A stretch of DNA of 64,000 bases from JAFGGG01 sp964638895 (GTDB taxonomy: Bacteria; Spirochaetota; Spirochaetia; SZUA-6; RPPD01), in the NCBI GenBank assembly GCA_964638895.1, contig CAZWYY010000006.1, forward strand, positions 1-64,000, read 5' to 3'. Every line of letters begins with the position of its first letter. Position 1 is the first letter of the stretch. The position numbers and the translations under genes are program-made. Under the pieces are notes generated by a model. It ran no database searches, had not been told where the DNA came from, and was given only the letters and a program-made list of their open reading frames with translations. Shown in pieces: positions 7,155 to 15,530 of this stretch.

Positions 7155-8057
7155 ATGAAAAAACTAATTATAGGAATTATCGGTATTATCGCATTTTCGG
7201 CGTTCTGTTTGGTTTTCGCTGACGTAAAACAGGTATGCAGACAGACCGACCTTATGGATGAAAACGGTGAGTTTGTCGGAGAGAAGAACCTCCTGCAGTC
7301 CGAGGTTGCCAAAACCACGGACCGTAAACAGCGGGCCGAGTTGTACTGGCGCATGTCGCGCGCCTATCTGAACATGGCTGAAGACTATAAAAGCAAGGGG
7401 ATGAACAAGGACGACGTCCTGGAATATTACAAGCAGGGTGAGCAGTATGCGGATATGGCCATTGAAGACGATCCGCAAAACCCGGAGGGGTATTTCTGGA
7501 AAGGGGCCAATATCGGAAGCTGGGGCAATACAAAAGGCATAATAGAAGGCCTGGGGAACGCCGGTCCCATGAAAGACCACCTTGAGCAGGCGCTGATCAG
7601 AGACCCGAATCACGCGGACAGTTATTTTGTGTTGTGTAAACTCTATACGGCCCTGCCCGGATGGCCTTTGTCTTTCGGGAACGTGGACTATGCCGTTTCC
7701 TTCGGCAGAAAGGCGGTAAGCCTCCTGGAAAAAGACCTGGCGGACGGTACGCAGTCCGTCCCCCAGTACGGGTACTATACCGCCCTGGCCGCGGCGCTCT
7801 GGAACCGTAACTGGGATACGAACAAGCGGTTTAACGAGAAATCGAACAAACAGCGCGACTACACGGCCAAATTAAATCCCCTGGAAAAAAACTCGTTCTA
7901 CGAGTGCCGGGTAAACCTTAAACCCATGTCCGACCGCATGGAAGCCCGTGAGATCGTGCAGTGGGTGATAAGTGAGATCGGCAAGATTTCCTCCAAAAAT
8001 TATTTTCAAAAAAAGGACCTTCTGGAAGCGCAGAAGCTGCGGGCGGAATGGAAATAG
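7155..8057 (+). CDS. Exported TPR-like helical repeat protein
   Basis: ATG at 7155 follows a CAGGAG site. A 22-residue signal peptide ends at VFA. The mature part (~275 residues) is helical with TPR-like pairs: AELYWRMSRAYLNMAEDY, EYYKQGEQYADMAIEDDPQNPEG, ALIRDPNHADSYFVLCKLY and DYAVSFGRKAVSLLEKDL, followed by a Tyr/Asn-rich stretch with further helices. Periplasmic TPR proteins of this shape include TatT-type partners of TRAP transporters, but no transporter gene lies nearby. A role as a periplasmic scaffold is the most that can be said. It stands alone with its own promoter. Confidence 0.75.
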   Translation: MKKLIIGIIGIIAFSAFCLVFADVKQVCRQTDLMDENGEFVGEKNLLQSEVAKTTDRKQRAELYWRMSRAYLNMAEDYKSKGMNKDDVLEYYKQGEQYADMAIEDDPQNPEGYFWKGANIGSWGNTKGIIEGLGNAGPMKDHLEQALIRDPNHADSYFVLCKLYTALPGWPLSFGNVDYAVSFGRKAVSLLEKDLADGTQSVPQYGYYTALAAALWNRNWDTNKRFNEKSNKQRDYTAKLNPLEKNSFYECRVNLKPMSDRMEAREIVQWVISEIGKISSKNYFQKKDLLEAQKLRAEWK

Positions 8058-8182
8058 CGGCACGCCGGCCGCAGCGGAACGGACCATCTTCAGTGCAGGC
8101 GGCCGGGTCATAAAGGCGCGCCGGCTTCCGGCCGGGGTTTTTCCCGACCGCGCCCGATGCCGCCTCAATGCAAGCGGCCGCG

Positions 8183-8980
8183 TTATGGTAAGAACCGGTT
8201 GTAGATGATGGCGTAACGGAAGCGGAGCACCGGGTTGCCCCAGAGGTTTTTGACATTGTAAAGCAGGGGATTGACGATGATCGCCGCCAGCCTGCAGATG
8301 TGATCGTAGTCCAGCTTGTAGTACGGCTTGTTGAAATGGTAATAGGCGGCCGCGCCCAGGCCGTACACGCCCTTGCCCCATTCGATGTTGTTCAGGTAAA
8401 GCTCCAGAATGCGTTTCTTGCTTAACACCAGTTCCATACTCAGGGCCATGAGAATTTCCGCGTATTTACGCACGTAGGTCCGGTCGGGAACCAGAAACAG
8501 GGTGCGCGCCAGCTGCTGGGTAATGGTGCTGCCTCCCAGGATAATCTGTCCGTATTTTTTGTTCACCTCATAGGCGTGCTTCATGGCCCCGAGGTCTATC
8601 CCGTGGTGCTTGTAGAAGTGCGCGTCCTCGAGCTTGATAAACATGTTCTGGACGTAATCGGGAATTTTGCCCAATGGGATAAACTCCGCTTTCCGGGGCA
8701 GGTACAGGTCGTTGGCCGTCCGGTACAGTGAGATGGAGGTAAGCGGGGGATTAATAACCGTATACACCAGGCTTGCGCAAAGCGCGAGGGTGAGCACGGC
8801 CGCGTGAAAGAGCACAATGAGCGCGGCGCTGACCTGCGCGAACTTCAGCAGGCAGAAGGCGGGAAAGCCCCCTTTTTTTAGCGGCGCCAGGTGGAGCAAC
8901 TCAAAACGGTCCGCGGCCTTGGCTTTTCGGGATTTTTTTGCAGCTGTTTTTACCGGTTTTTTTTTCTGCGTACTGCTCAT
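8183..8980 (-). CDS. mtgA: Monofunctional peptidoglycan glycosyltransferase
   Basis: GT51-family enzyme that polymerises lipid II into glycan strands at the inner membrane. After a Lys-rich cytoplasmic tail comes one membrane helix (LIVLFHAAVLTLALCASLVY). The GT51 motifs follow in order: EDAHFYKHHGID with the catalytic Glu, then GGSTITQQLARTLFL, RKYAEILMALSMEL and KKRILELYLNNIEWG. There is no transpeptidase domain, so it is the monofunctional form. An upstream in-frame extension overlaps the divergent AAA gene start, so ATG 8980 is preferred. This gives 265 residues, close to the family length. The ribosome-binding site is weak. Confidence 0.9.
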   Translation of the reverse strand: MSSTQKKKPVKTAAKKSRKAKAADRFELLHLAPLKKGGFPAFCLLKFAQVSAALIVLFHAAVLTLALCASLVYTVINPPLTSISLYRTANDLYLPRKAEFIPLGKIPDYVQNMFIKLEDAHFYKHHGIDLGAMKHAYEVNKKYGQIILGGSTITQQLARTLFLVPDRTYVRKYAEILMALSMELVLSKKRILELYLNNIEWGKGVYGLGAAAYYHFNKPYYKLDYDHICRLAAIIVNPLLYNVKNLWGNPVLRFRYAIIYNRFLP

Positions 8981-9037
8981 GGTTACCGGGTGACAATATA
9001 ACATTAACCACGCGGGATGTCCAAGCGGTTTTTTTTG

Positions 9038-9066
9038 TTGACGTATTGATAAATATGCTTTATAAT
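9038..9066 (+). promoter_or_regulatory. Promoter of the AAA ATPase gene
   Basis: TTGACG (9038-9043) and TATAAT (9061-9066) are separated by 17 bp. The ATG at 9092 follows a GGGAGGGG site. Confidence 0.65.
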
Positions 9067-9091
9067 CCGCTAAAAGCCCTGGGAGGGGATC

Positions 9092-10852
9092 ATGGCAGAA
9101 CAACTCATCCTTAAAAATCTTCCTTTTATTAAGATTTTACCCTACTGGGCGCAGGAGCTTTCCTACAAATACTGCTCACAGACCGCCAACCTCTACATTA
9201 TTCACGGAAATATCAGGGATTTCCTGCCCCATAAAATGAAGGAAGGCGAATTCAACTTTGTCAAAATCCAGGATTATGTGGCGGACGTGCTGTTCGGTAA
9301 CCGGGACATAATAGCGTTTTACGACCGCTCTTCGGGCGTGAGTTTTTGTACGCGCGACATGCAGTCCGATTTCCTGCGCATGATGCACGAGCAGGAACCC
9401 GAGCTTACGGACCAGGAGATCCTGACCACGGATCCCTATAAGGCCTTCCGCAGCCTGGAGCGTTATTTCCTGCAAAACATCCCGTATAAGAAGCGGATCG
9501 TGTTGATCATCGATTACGCGGAGACCATCGTACCGCATACGGATATGTCCCGCTACACGGAGGAGGACCGCTACTGCCTGGTTACCCTGAACCGCTGGGC
9601 CAACGATCCGATCTTTACCCAGGGCGACGTGTCCGTCATTTTACTGACCGAGAACCTGGCGGATATCAGCCCCCGGCTGGTGCGTTCTCCCTCCTCAATC
9701 AAGGTGAACATCCCCATTCCCGACGAAAAGGTGCGGGAAAGCTTTCTGGGGTTCCTGAACAGGGAGGAGAAGATCCTGCTGGAAGACGAGCTTACCGTGG
9801 CCGAGGTGGCCAAGATCACCAGCGGCCTGAACCTGATAAACCTGAACCAGCTTGTGGCCGAGTCCTTCCAGGAAGGGCGGACCCTAAGCATGGACTACCT
9901 GCGCAAGAAGAAAAAGGAGATCATCGAGGCCGAGGCCATCGGGCTCTTGGAGTTTATCGAATGCGAGCATGATCTGACCATGGTCTCCGGGCACGATTTC
10001 GTAAAAAAACGGTTCAAGAACGCGGCCCGGGCCATCCGCCAGGGCAGGCTGGACGTGATGCCCATGGGGTACCTGATCTCGGGCCCGGTGGGTACGGGTA
10101 AGTCCTTCATGGTAACCGCCTTTGCCGGGGAGATCGGCATCCCCATCGTGAAATTCCGCAATTTCCGCTCCAAGTGGCAGGGGGTCACCGAGGCCAACCT
10201 GGAGAAGGTGCTGAATATCTGCAAGGCCATGGCGCCGGTGGGTGTGATGATCGACGAGGCCGACGCTTTCCTGGGCAACAGGAACCAGGAGGGGGATTCG
10301 GGCACCAGCAACCGGATTTTCGCCCAGATCACCTCTTTTATGGGCAACACGGAATACAGGGGCAAGATCATCTGGTTTCTGATCACCTGCCGCCCGGACA
10401 TCCTGCCCATCGACCTGAAGCGCCAGGGCAGGGCCGAGGAGCACCTGGCCCTGTTCTACCCCGAGACCATCGAGGAGAAGAAGCACCTGTTCGAAACGCT
10501 CATTCGCAAACTCAACCTGCGTATCCAGCGGGTGAACATCATCGAGCTGTTTCGAAGGTATCATTTTGATTTTTCCGGGGCCGACCTGGAGTCCATCCTT
10601 ATCCGGGCCAAGTTCCTCTCGGCCATGCACGACCATGTGTTTATCACCAGGGATGACCTGGAACAGACCATCCGCGACTTTGTGCCGCCTGCATACCCCT
10701 ACGAGATTGAGCTGCAGAACCTGGTGGCGGTGCTGGAGTGCACCAGCAGGGAGATGCTGCCCAAACGCTTCCAGAGCTTAAATCGCGACAAGCTAGTGGA
10801 GGACATCAAACAACTGAAGATGCTGGTGGGCGAGCGTGAGTTGATCGGCTAG
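9092..10852 (+). CDS. Two-module AAA-type ATPase (one degenerate, one active)
   Basis: 586 residues. The N-terminal ~280 residues look like a degenerate AAA fold: a Walker-B-like RIVLIIDYAETI and sensor-like VSVILLTENLADIS can be seen, but no P-loop. The C-terminal module is complete: Walker A GPVGTGKSF near residue 331, a pore-like FRSKWQGVTE, Walker B GVMIDEADAF near 385-392, sensor 1 WFLITCRPD and a following Arg-rich QGRAEE. The helical lid contains FSGADLESILIRA. This resembles CDC48/FtsH-like remodelling ATPases without a protease or N-domain. Substrate and partners are unknown. It is divergent from mtgA. Confidence 0.8.
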   Translation: MAEQLILKNLPFIKILPYWAQELSYKYCSQTANLYIIHGNIRDFLPHKMKEGEFNFVKIQDYVADVLFGNRDIIAFYDRSSGVSFCTRDMQSDFLRMMHEQEPELTDQEILTTDPYKAFRSLERYFLQNIPYKKRIVLIIDYAETIVPHTDMSRYTEEDRYCLVTLNRWANDPIFTQGDVSVILLTENLADISPRLVRSPSSIKVNIPIPDEKVRESFLGFLNREEKILLEDELTVAEVAKITSGLNLINLNQLVAESFQEGRTLSMDYLRKKKKEIIEAEAIGLLEFIECEHDLTMVSGHDFVKKRFKNAARAIRQGRLDVMPMGYLISGPVGTGKSFMVTAFAGEIGIPIVKFRNFRSKWQGVTEANLEKVLNICKAMAPVGVMIDEADAFLGNRNQEGDSGTSNRIFAQITSFMGNTEYRGKIIWFLITCRPDILPIDLKRQGRAEEHLALFYPETIEEKKHLFETLIRKLNLRIQRVNIIELFRRYHFDFSGADLESILIRAKFLSAMHDHVFITRDDLEQTIRDFVPPAYPYEIELQNLVAVLECTSREMLPKRFQSLNRDKLVEDIKQLKMLVGERELIG

Positions 10853-10863
10853 GGAGCGGAGTC

Positions 10864-11397
10864 ATGCGCGCAGGCGGGCGTTTTGCCCAAAATCAAGATC
10901 AAACTCACCGTCATCACCAGAGTTGCCCCGGCCTCCGCCGCGCCTTCCGCGGCGCCCTCCGCCATACCCCCCAAAGTACCTTCCGCCGCGCCTTCCGTTT
11001 CCGCGCGCAGACGGGCGCGTTAAAGGCGGGCGCGGAGACCATAAACGCGAGGACGGCGGGCGCCGGGCCGGTAAGCGCGTTGACGGTGATTATGCTGTGC
11101 ATCCTGCTGCCCGGCATGGGATGTACGAGTCCGGCTCCGGCCGCGGCATCGACTCCCACGCCCGGTCAGCTTACCTACCGCCTGCAGGTATATGTCGACG
11201 GAGAGGGAGATGTTACGCTGCAGCCTCCGGGCAGGGATTTCCCTGTTGGTGCGGTGGTTACGGTCTTCGCGTATCCCAAACCCGGGTCACGGTTCGCTTA
11301 CTTCGTTTATCATAATCAAAAAATAACCGCTTCCACTATAAGGTTTACCATGAAAACCGACCTCATCGTGACGGCCGTTTTCCTCAGGGAACAATAA
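10864..11397 (+). CDS. Small lipoprotein, start uncertain
   Basis: ATG 10864 has a good ribosome-binding site (GGGAGCGGAG) but would place a lipobox-like LLPGMGC at residues 81-87, far too deep for a signal peptide. Closer in-frame alternatives are TTG 11080, GTG 11086 and ATG 11092, all with poor sites and very short n-regions. After the Cys comes a Pro/Ala linker, then a ~75-residue beta domain (TYRLQVYVDGEGDVTLQPPG, GAVVTVFAYPKPGSRFAYF, IRFTMKTDLIVTAVF) matching the 'bacterial repeat' module also seen in the 2037 lipoprotein. The C-terminal domain is well supported, the N-terminus is not. Confidence 0.5.
   Translation: MRAGGRFAQNQDQTHRHHQSCPGLRRAFRGALRHTPQSTFRRAFRFRAQTGALKAGAETINARTAGAGPVSALTVIMLCILLPGMGCTSPAPAAASTPTPGQLTYRLQVYVDGEGDVTLQPPGRDFPVGAVVTVFAYPKPGSRFAYFVYHNQKITASTIRFTMKTDLIVTAVFLREQ
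10883..11023 (+). other. Possible 46-codon Ala/Pro-rich frame after the AAA stop codon
   Basis: In the same frame as the AAA ATPase, the sequence after its TAG stays open to TAA 11021-11023. It reads Lys/Ile-rich and then an Ala-Pro-Ser repeat (APASAAPSAAPSAIPPKVPS) ending RRRAR. A TTG at 10883 could start it. It overlaps the N-terminal extension of the lipoprotein frame. It is either a small proline-rich peptide or non-coding GC-rich sequence. Confidence 0.25.
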
Positions 11398-11505
11398 TCC
11401 GGTCCTTAGCCCTGTCCGTGCTTTTCAGAAAATAGTATATTTTGAATATATCAATGGGATTCCCCGAATGGGGCGATAACGTTATGGGAAAGAACGGCGG
11501 GCGTT

Positions 11506-12687
11506 ATGGCGGCGAATAACGAATCGGGAATGACGGTCAAATGGATCAATAAAATTTCAAACGTACCCAAAGAGATGTGGAACGCGCTGGCCCTGCCCCT
11601 GAACACGCCATTTCTGGAGTGGGAGTGGCTGTATCTGCTGGAGGAGTCCGGCAGTATCCGCCCGGAAACCGGCTGGGAGCCCTGCCATCTTACCGTCTGG
11701 AATGAGAACACATTGGCGGCCGCCGCGCCCCTGTATATAAAGACGCACAGTGAGGGCGAGTTCGTGTTCGACTACGTCTGGGCCCAGGTGGCGGGACAGC
11801 TTTCCATTCCCTATTATCCCAAACTGGTGGGCATGAGCCCGGTTACGCCGGTGCCGGGGTACCGTTTTCTGCTGGCCCCCGCTCAGGACGAGGCCGGGCT
11901 TACGGAGTTCATGCTGCGGGAGATCGACGGATTTTGCAGGAGGCGCGGCCTTTCGGGAGTGCACTTTCTCTACACCGATCCTTTGTGGCAGGAGCGGATT
12001 GTTTCATACGGTTATATTCCCTGGCTGCACCAGGTGTTCGAGTGGCCCAACCCCGGTTACGCAAGCTTTGAGGACTACCTGGGCAGTTTTAAAAAAAACC
12101 AGCGGCGCAACATCAGGCGCGAAAGAAAAAAAATTACGGAGCAGGGCGTGAGCATCCGGGGGCATGAGGGGCCTGATATCGATTCGTCGCTGTTTGAAAA
12201 AATGTATGAGTTTTACCTGGGCACCAACGACAAGTTCGGCCCCTGGGGCTGCAGATACCTGACCCGCCATTTTTTCACCCGCCTGCCTGATGTATTCGGC
12301 CGGCGCGTGGTGTTGATGGCCGCGTACGGGGAGGCGAACCCACGCGAGCCCCTCGGCATGGCCATGTTTTTCCGCAAGAACGACTCGCTTTACGGGCGCT
12401 ACTGGGGCAGCGCCGTGGAACTGGATTCCCTGCATTTCAATACCTGTTATTACGCGCCCATCGAATGGGCCATCCAAAACGGCATCAGGCGCTTTGATCC
12501 CGGAATCGGCTCCGAGCACAAGGTGCGGCGTGGGTTCCGGGCCCTGGGCAATTACAGCCTGCACCGCTTCTCCAATAATATCATGTCCATGCTGATGCGC
12601 GGCAATATCGGGCGCATCAACTCCATGGAACAGGAGAACATCGACGGCCTCAACGCCGTGCTGCCGATGCACGGGCGGGTTGATTAG
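11506..12687 (+). CDS. FemAB-like/DUF482 GNAT-fold acyltransferase
   Basis: 393 residues matching the 'peptidogalycan biosynthesis' family (COG3146/DUF482). Hallmarks are TPFLEWEWLYLLEESGS near the N-terminus, AAAAPLYIKTHSEGEFVFDY, YYPKLVGMSPVTPVPG, and the core YLGSFKKNQRRNIRRERKK. The C-terminal half continues with GRYWGS..., HFNTCYYAPIEWAIQNGI and FDPGIGSEHKVRRGF. These proteins have a doubled GNAT fold related to FemX aminoacyltransferases, but the reaction is not established. The start at 11506 has a modest upstream site; a second Met eight codons later is possible. It appears monocistronic. Confidence 0.85.
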   Translation: MAANNESGMTVKWINKISNVPKEMWNALALPLNTPFLEWEWLYLLEESGSIRPETGWEPCHLTVWNENTLAAAAPLYIKTHSEGEFVFDYVWAQVAGQLSIPYYPKLVGMSPVTPVPGYRFLLAPAQDEAGLTEFMLREIDGFCRRRGLSGVHFLYTDPLWQERIVSYGYIPWLHQVFEWPNPGYASFEDYLGSFKKNQRRNIRRERKKITEQGVSIRGHEGPDIDSSLFEKMYEFYLGTNDKFGPWGCRYLTRHFFTRLPDVFGRRVVLMAAYGEANPREPLGMAMFFRKNDSLYGRYWGSAVELDSLHFNTCYYAPIEWAIQNGIRRFDPGIGSEHKVRRGFRALGNYSLHRFSNNIMSMLMRGNIGRINSMEQENIDGLNAVLPMHGRVD

Positions 12688-12737
12688 CCGCGCGTTTTTT
12701 TTCCGAATAATGTCTTGCGGCAAAGATGGTGTTTTGT

Positions 12738-12749
12738 TACCATATGGTA
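12738..12749. promoter_or_regulatory. 12-bp perfect palindrome TACCATATGGTA
   Basis: It lies 23 bp upstream of the small-protein start at 12772, inside the likely promoter (TTGTTA at 12735 and a TATAT stretch near 12756). It is a plausible site for autoregulation by the module it precedes. Confidence 0.4.
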
Positions 12750-12771
12750 TGCGTTTATATATGGTGAGGAT

Positions 12772-12960
12772 ATGATAAAAAAGATAATAACCAAAAGCAA
12801 ACTGGGCGATCCCGCATTAGAAAGCGGTGATTTAAAATATTGGCTTGGTCGTCCTCCCGGTGAGCGTCTTGAGGCGGTTGAGTTTTTACGGAGGCAGCGC
12901 CATGGAAATTCAGCAAGACTTCAAAGAACTGTTAGAATTATTCAACAAACACGGCGTTAA
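12772..12960 (+). CDS. 62-residue small protein paired with nucleotidyltransferase
   Basis: ATG 12772 follows a GTGAGGA site. The protein is basic, with a conserved-looking core DLKYWLGRPPGERLEAVEFL and an Arg/Gln-rich end that carries RLQRTVRIIQ. Short proteins with this core recur upstream of AbiEii-like/DUF6036 nucleotidyltransferases and are probably the partner subunit; I infer a toxin-antitoxin-like or two-subunit relation from this. Its 3' end overlaps the nucleotidyltransferase frame by 59 nt, which points to translational coupling. Confidence 0.65.
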   Translation: MIKKIITKSKLGDPALESGDLKYWLGRPPGERLEAVEFLRRQRHGNSARLQRTVRIIQQTRR

Positions 12961-13357
12961 ATACATGATCGTAGGCGGTTATGCTCTCGCTTTTTACGGT
13001 GCGCCCCGTTATACCGGTGATATCGATATTTTTGCGCAACCGGATAAAAAAAACGCGGAAAAAATTATGAACGCGCTTAACGATTTCGGCTTTGTGAATA
13101 TCGATATCAGCGAGGAAGATTTCTCCCATCCGGACAAGGTCGTACAACTCGGTGTCCCGCCGGTAAGAATCGACATCATTACCTCGCTGTCGGGGGTTGA
13201 TTGGCAAACCGCGGAACAACACCGGGTGAAGGGGGAATATGGAAACATTCACGTATTTTTTATCGGACGCGAGGATTTTATCAGGAACAAGAAAGCGACA
13301 GGCCGGTACAAGGACCTGGCGGACATAGAAGCCCTGGGTGAAGATCCTCGCGGATAA
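12902..13357 (+). CDS. AbiEii/DUF6036-like nucleotidyltransferase
   Basis: 151 residues from ATG 12902, preceded by an ACGGAGG site within the upstream gene. The nucleotidyltransferase signature is clear: GGYALAFYGAPRYTGDIDIF with Gly25-Gly26 and Asp40/Asp42, then a third acidic residue in VRIDIITSL near residue 87. The C-terminal Phe-Ile-Arg-Asn-Lys...GRYKDLADIEAL is typical of this family. Such proteins transfer nucleotides to protein or RNA targets and occur as toxin or antitoxin subunits. The paired upstream protein and short length support an accessory module rather than a housekeeping enzyme. Confidence 0.8.
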   Translation: MEIQQDFKELLELFNKHGVKYMIVGGYALAFYGAPRYTGDIDIFAQPDKKNAEKIMNALNDFGFVNIDISEEDFSHPDKVVQLGVPPVRIDIITSLSGVDWQTAEQHRVKGEYGNIHVFFIGREDFIRNKKATGRYKDLADIEALGEDPRG

Positions 13358-13483
13358 TTATAAAAACAAAATACCCGTATATATCCTTAAATGAAGCTGA
13401 GGCGCACTCGCGCAAAAAATATATGGCAAGCCGTATTTCCATACCCTATACTAGAGAAAAAACCCCTGAAAGGAGACCAAGTA

Positions 13484-15385
13484 ATGTATGCCTTAACCTC
13501 AACTTCAATAAGGGCCTGTTTTTTGTTCATGGCGGCGGTTTTGTTTTTTGGCGCGGGAGGCGGGCTTTTTGCCCAGGACCTGGAGCTGTTAAGCCAGGGC
13601 AAGGTGATCGCCTCAGGCGGCGGCTGGTATATTCCCATGAACTCCGGCTCGTCCAAGGTGGCGCTGTTCAGCGAGCAGCGAGAACCCTTCAGCCTGGTAA
13701 ACAAGGGCGGCGCCCCGCTGACCGTCACCTCGATCAGCATGAAACTTGACCCGGGCGTGATGAATGAAGAGTTCACCCTGCAGAATGCCGAGCTCAAACC
13801 GGGCCCGCTTGATTTTAAAAAGACCGTAATCGATCCCCAGAAGAGCTTCGATTTTTACATCCGCTACTACCCGGTGCAGTCCAAAGAGGTGGGAGCAACC
13901 GTGACCGTGGAATACGGCGCGGGCAAGAAGCTGGTGTTCACGGTCAAGGGCAAGGGCCGGGACAGCGCCATGTTCTCCGACCATATCACCGTATCCCTGC
14001 ACCGGCTGTTCGGCGGGCAGGCCACCGATGAGATGGTGACGGGCATGGTGCTGGACACGAGCGGCAACACTTATTTTCTGGGCCAGGCGACCGGCATCAG
14101 GGACAAGTTCGCCTATGATATTTTTTACGGCAAGATCACCCCGCAGGGCGAGCCGGCCTGGGCAAAACTCTGGGCCGGACCGTACCGCGATTACAGCAGG
14201 GACCCGGGACAGAACGACGAGACCGGGGGCAGCGCCGATGCCATTGCCATAGACGATCAGGGCTATGTGTACTTCGCGGGCGCGGTAAGCCCGGGGAGCT
14301 CGAACAATAATTACGCGGCCCTGGTGGTCAAGATCGATCCGGCCACCGGCGCACCTGTCTGGGAAAAACTCTGGCGTCCGGACTGGCCTTCGGCCTTGCT
14401 GGCCAAGCACAGCGCCGAGGCCTACGCACTTGATGTAAAAGACGGGCATGTGTATGTCACCGGCACCACGGGCGCGGCCCTGGAAAACTCCGATGCCCTG
14501 GTCTTCCTCTTGGGACTTAAAGCGGCCGACGGCTCCATTGAGTTCCAGCAGTACGTCGATCCCACGCCTAAAACCACTGACAGGGGCTACTGCGTCAAGG
14601 CCGACGCCAAGGGCAATGTGTACGTGGGCGGGCTGGCCGCCAAAATCAGCCTGTTGATCAAGTTCAAAAACGCGTCCGGGGGCAAACCCACGGTGGAATG
14701 GGTTAAAACCTACGAAACCGGCTGGGGCAGCAGCATCAACTGCCTGGACGTTGACGCGGCGGGTAACGTGTATGCCTCGCTTGACCGCAGGGGCGCGCAG
14801 ACCTTTTTTAGTTTTATGAAGCTCGACCCGGCCGGCAACCTGGTGTGGGGCAAGACCTACAGCGGCGGCAGCAACAAGAACAACAACTGCGCGGTGGTCA
14901 AGGTTGCGGGCGACGCGCTCTTCGTGGGCGGGCGTACGGGCCAGTCCTGGTACGACGCGCAGATGGGTGACGGCAAGCTGCTCAAGGTAAGCGCCGCGGA
15001 CGGCAAGGAGCTGTGGAGCGCGTTTTACTTCTGCGGCAAAGGCCCGGACGAGCTGGCCGAGCACAGGGTCAAGGGCCTGGCCCTGCAGGGCGGCACCCTG
15101 TATGTCATAGGCCAGGTGTACACCGGAAATTACAACGGCGTGCGCTACTGGGGCTATTGGTATAACGGTGTGGGGTCTTTGACTGATTACGCTCCCCAGG
15201 CGAACGACCTGGGCATGGGAGAGGGCAGCGCTCAGCCCATTCCGGCCGGCGCGGTGAAGGACGCTTCCGGCGCGCGCGACCTGATGGACCTTAAGGGCCT
15301 GGTGCCCTTCCAGGACGCGGCCGCCAAGAAGGACGGGCAGGGCCCGGACGGTGAGCTCATCTACTGGAAGCTGGAGCTGAAATAG
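13484..15385 (+). CDS. Exported beta-propeller-like protein with Ig-like N-terminal domain
   Basis: ATG 13484 follows AAAGGAGACC; a longer frame starts 93 bp upstream without a good site. A signal peptide ends at GLFAQ (residue ~31). Residues ~45-165 look like an Ig/ASPM-type beta-sandwich (FSLVNKGGAPLTVTSISM, FYIRYYPVQSKEVGATVTVEYG). From ~170 on, repeated units of the kind AIDDQGYVYFAGAV, KADAKGNVYVGGLA and DVDAAGNVYASL form an SBBP-like propeller of at least six blades. The C-terminal ~40 residues are acidic and less ordered. Location in the periplasm or on the surface is likely; ligand and role are unknown. Confidence 0.75.
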   Translation: MYALTSTSIRACFLFMAAVLFFGAGGGLFAQDLELLSQGKVIASGGGWYIPMNSGSSKVALFSEQREPFSLVNKGGAPLTVTSISMKLDPGVMNEEFTLQNAELKPGPLDFKKTVIDPQKSFDFYIRYYPVQSKEVGATVTVEYGAGKKLVFTVKGKGRDSAMFSDHITVSLHRLFGGQATDEMVTGMVLDTSGNTYFLGQATGIRDKFAYDIFYGKITPQGEPAWAKLWAGPYRDYSRDPGQNDETGGSADAIAIDDQGYVYFAGAVSPGSSNNNYAALVVKIDPATGAPVWEKLWRPDWPSALLAKHSAEAYALDVKDGHVYVTGTTGAALENSDALVFLLGLKAADGSIEFQQYVDPTPKTTDRGYCVKADAKGNVYVGGLAAKISLLIKFKNASGGKPTVEWVKTYETGWGSSINCLDVDAAGNVYASLDRRGAQTFFSFMKLDPAGNLVWGKTYSGGSNKNNNCAVVKVAGDALFVGGRTGQSWYDAQMGDGKLLKVSAADGKELWSAFYFCGKGPDELAEHRVKGLALQGGTLYVIGQVYTGNYNGVRYWGYWYNGVGSLTDYAPQANDLGMGEGSAQPIPAGAVKDASGARDLMDLKGLVPFQDAAAKKDGQGPDGELIYWKLELK

Positions 15386-15465
15386 AGGGTTTTTACATGA
15401 ACGTTACGAGCCCGGGTTGACGCCATGTTTTCACGTTGCCCGCGGATGAAGAAAAAAAATCCCGG

Positions 15466-15493
15466 TTGATTTAGACGAAAATCGGCGTATACT
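15466..15493 (+). promoter_or_regulatory. Candidate promoter of the 15531 gene
   Basis: TTGATT (15466-15471) and TATACT (15488-15493) are separated by 16 bp, about 40 bp before the ATG. Confidence 0.45.
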
Positions 15494-15530
15494 TATTTAT
15501 ATAGACTTGATGAAAAAAGGAGGAAATGCT

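Noticed and set aside
9884..10636. Minus-strand 250-codon frame inside the AAA ATPase gene
   Set aside because: It is the antisense shadow of a gene with clear Walker motifs; it has no ribosome-binding site or recognisable domain.
12715..12771. Longer start for the 62-residue small protein
   Set aside because: The upstream extension is Trp/Phe-rich, runs through the palindromic promoter, and the ATG at 12772 has its own ribosome-binding site.
13613..15064. Long minus-strand open frame of 483 codons
   Set aside because: It lies entirely within the plus-strand propeller gene, is a codon-bias shadow, and has no domain or signal features of its own.
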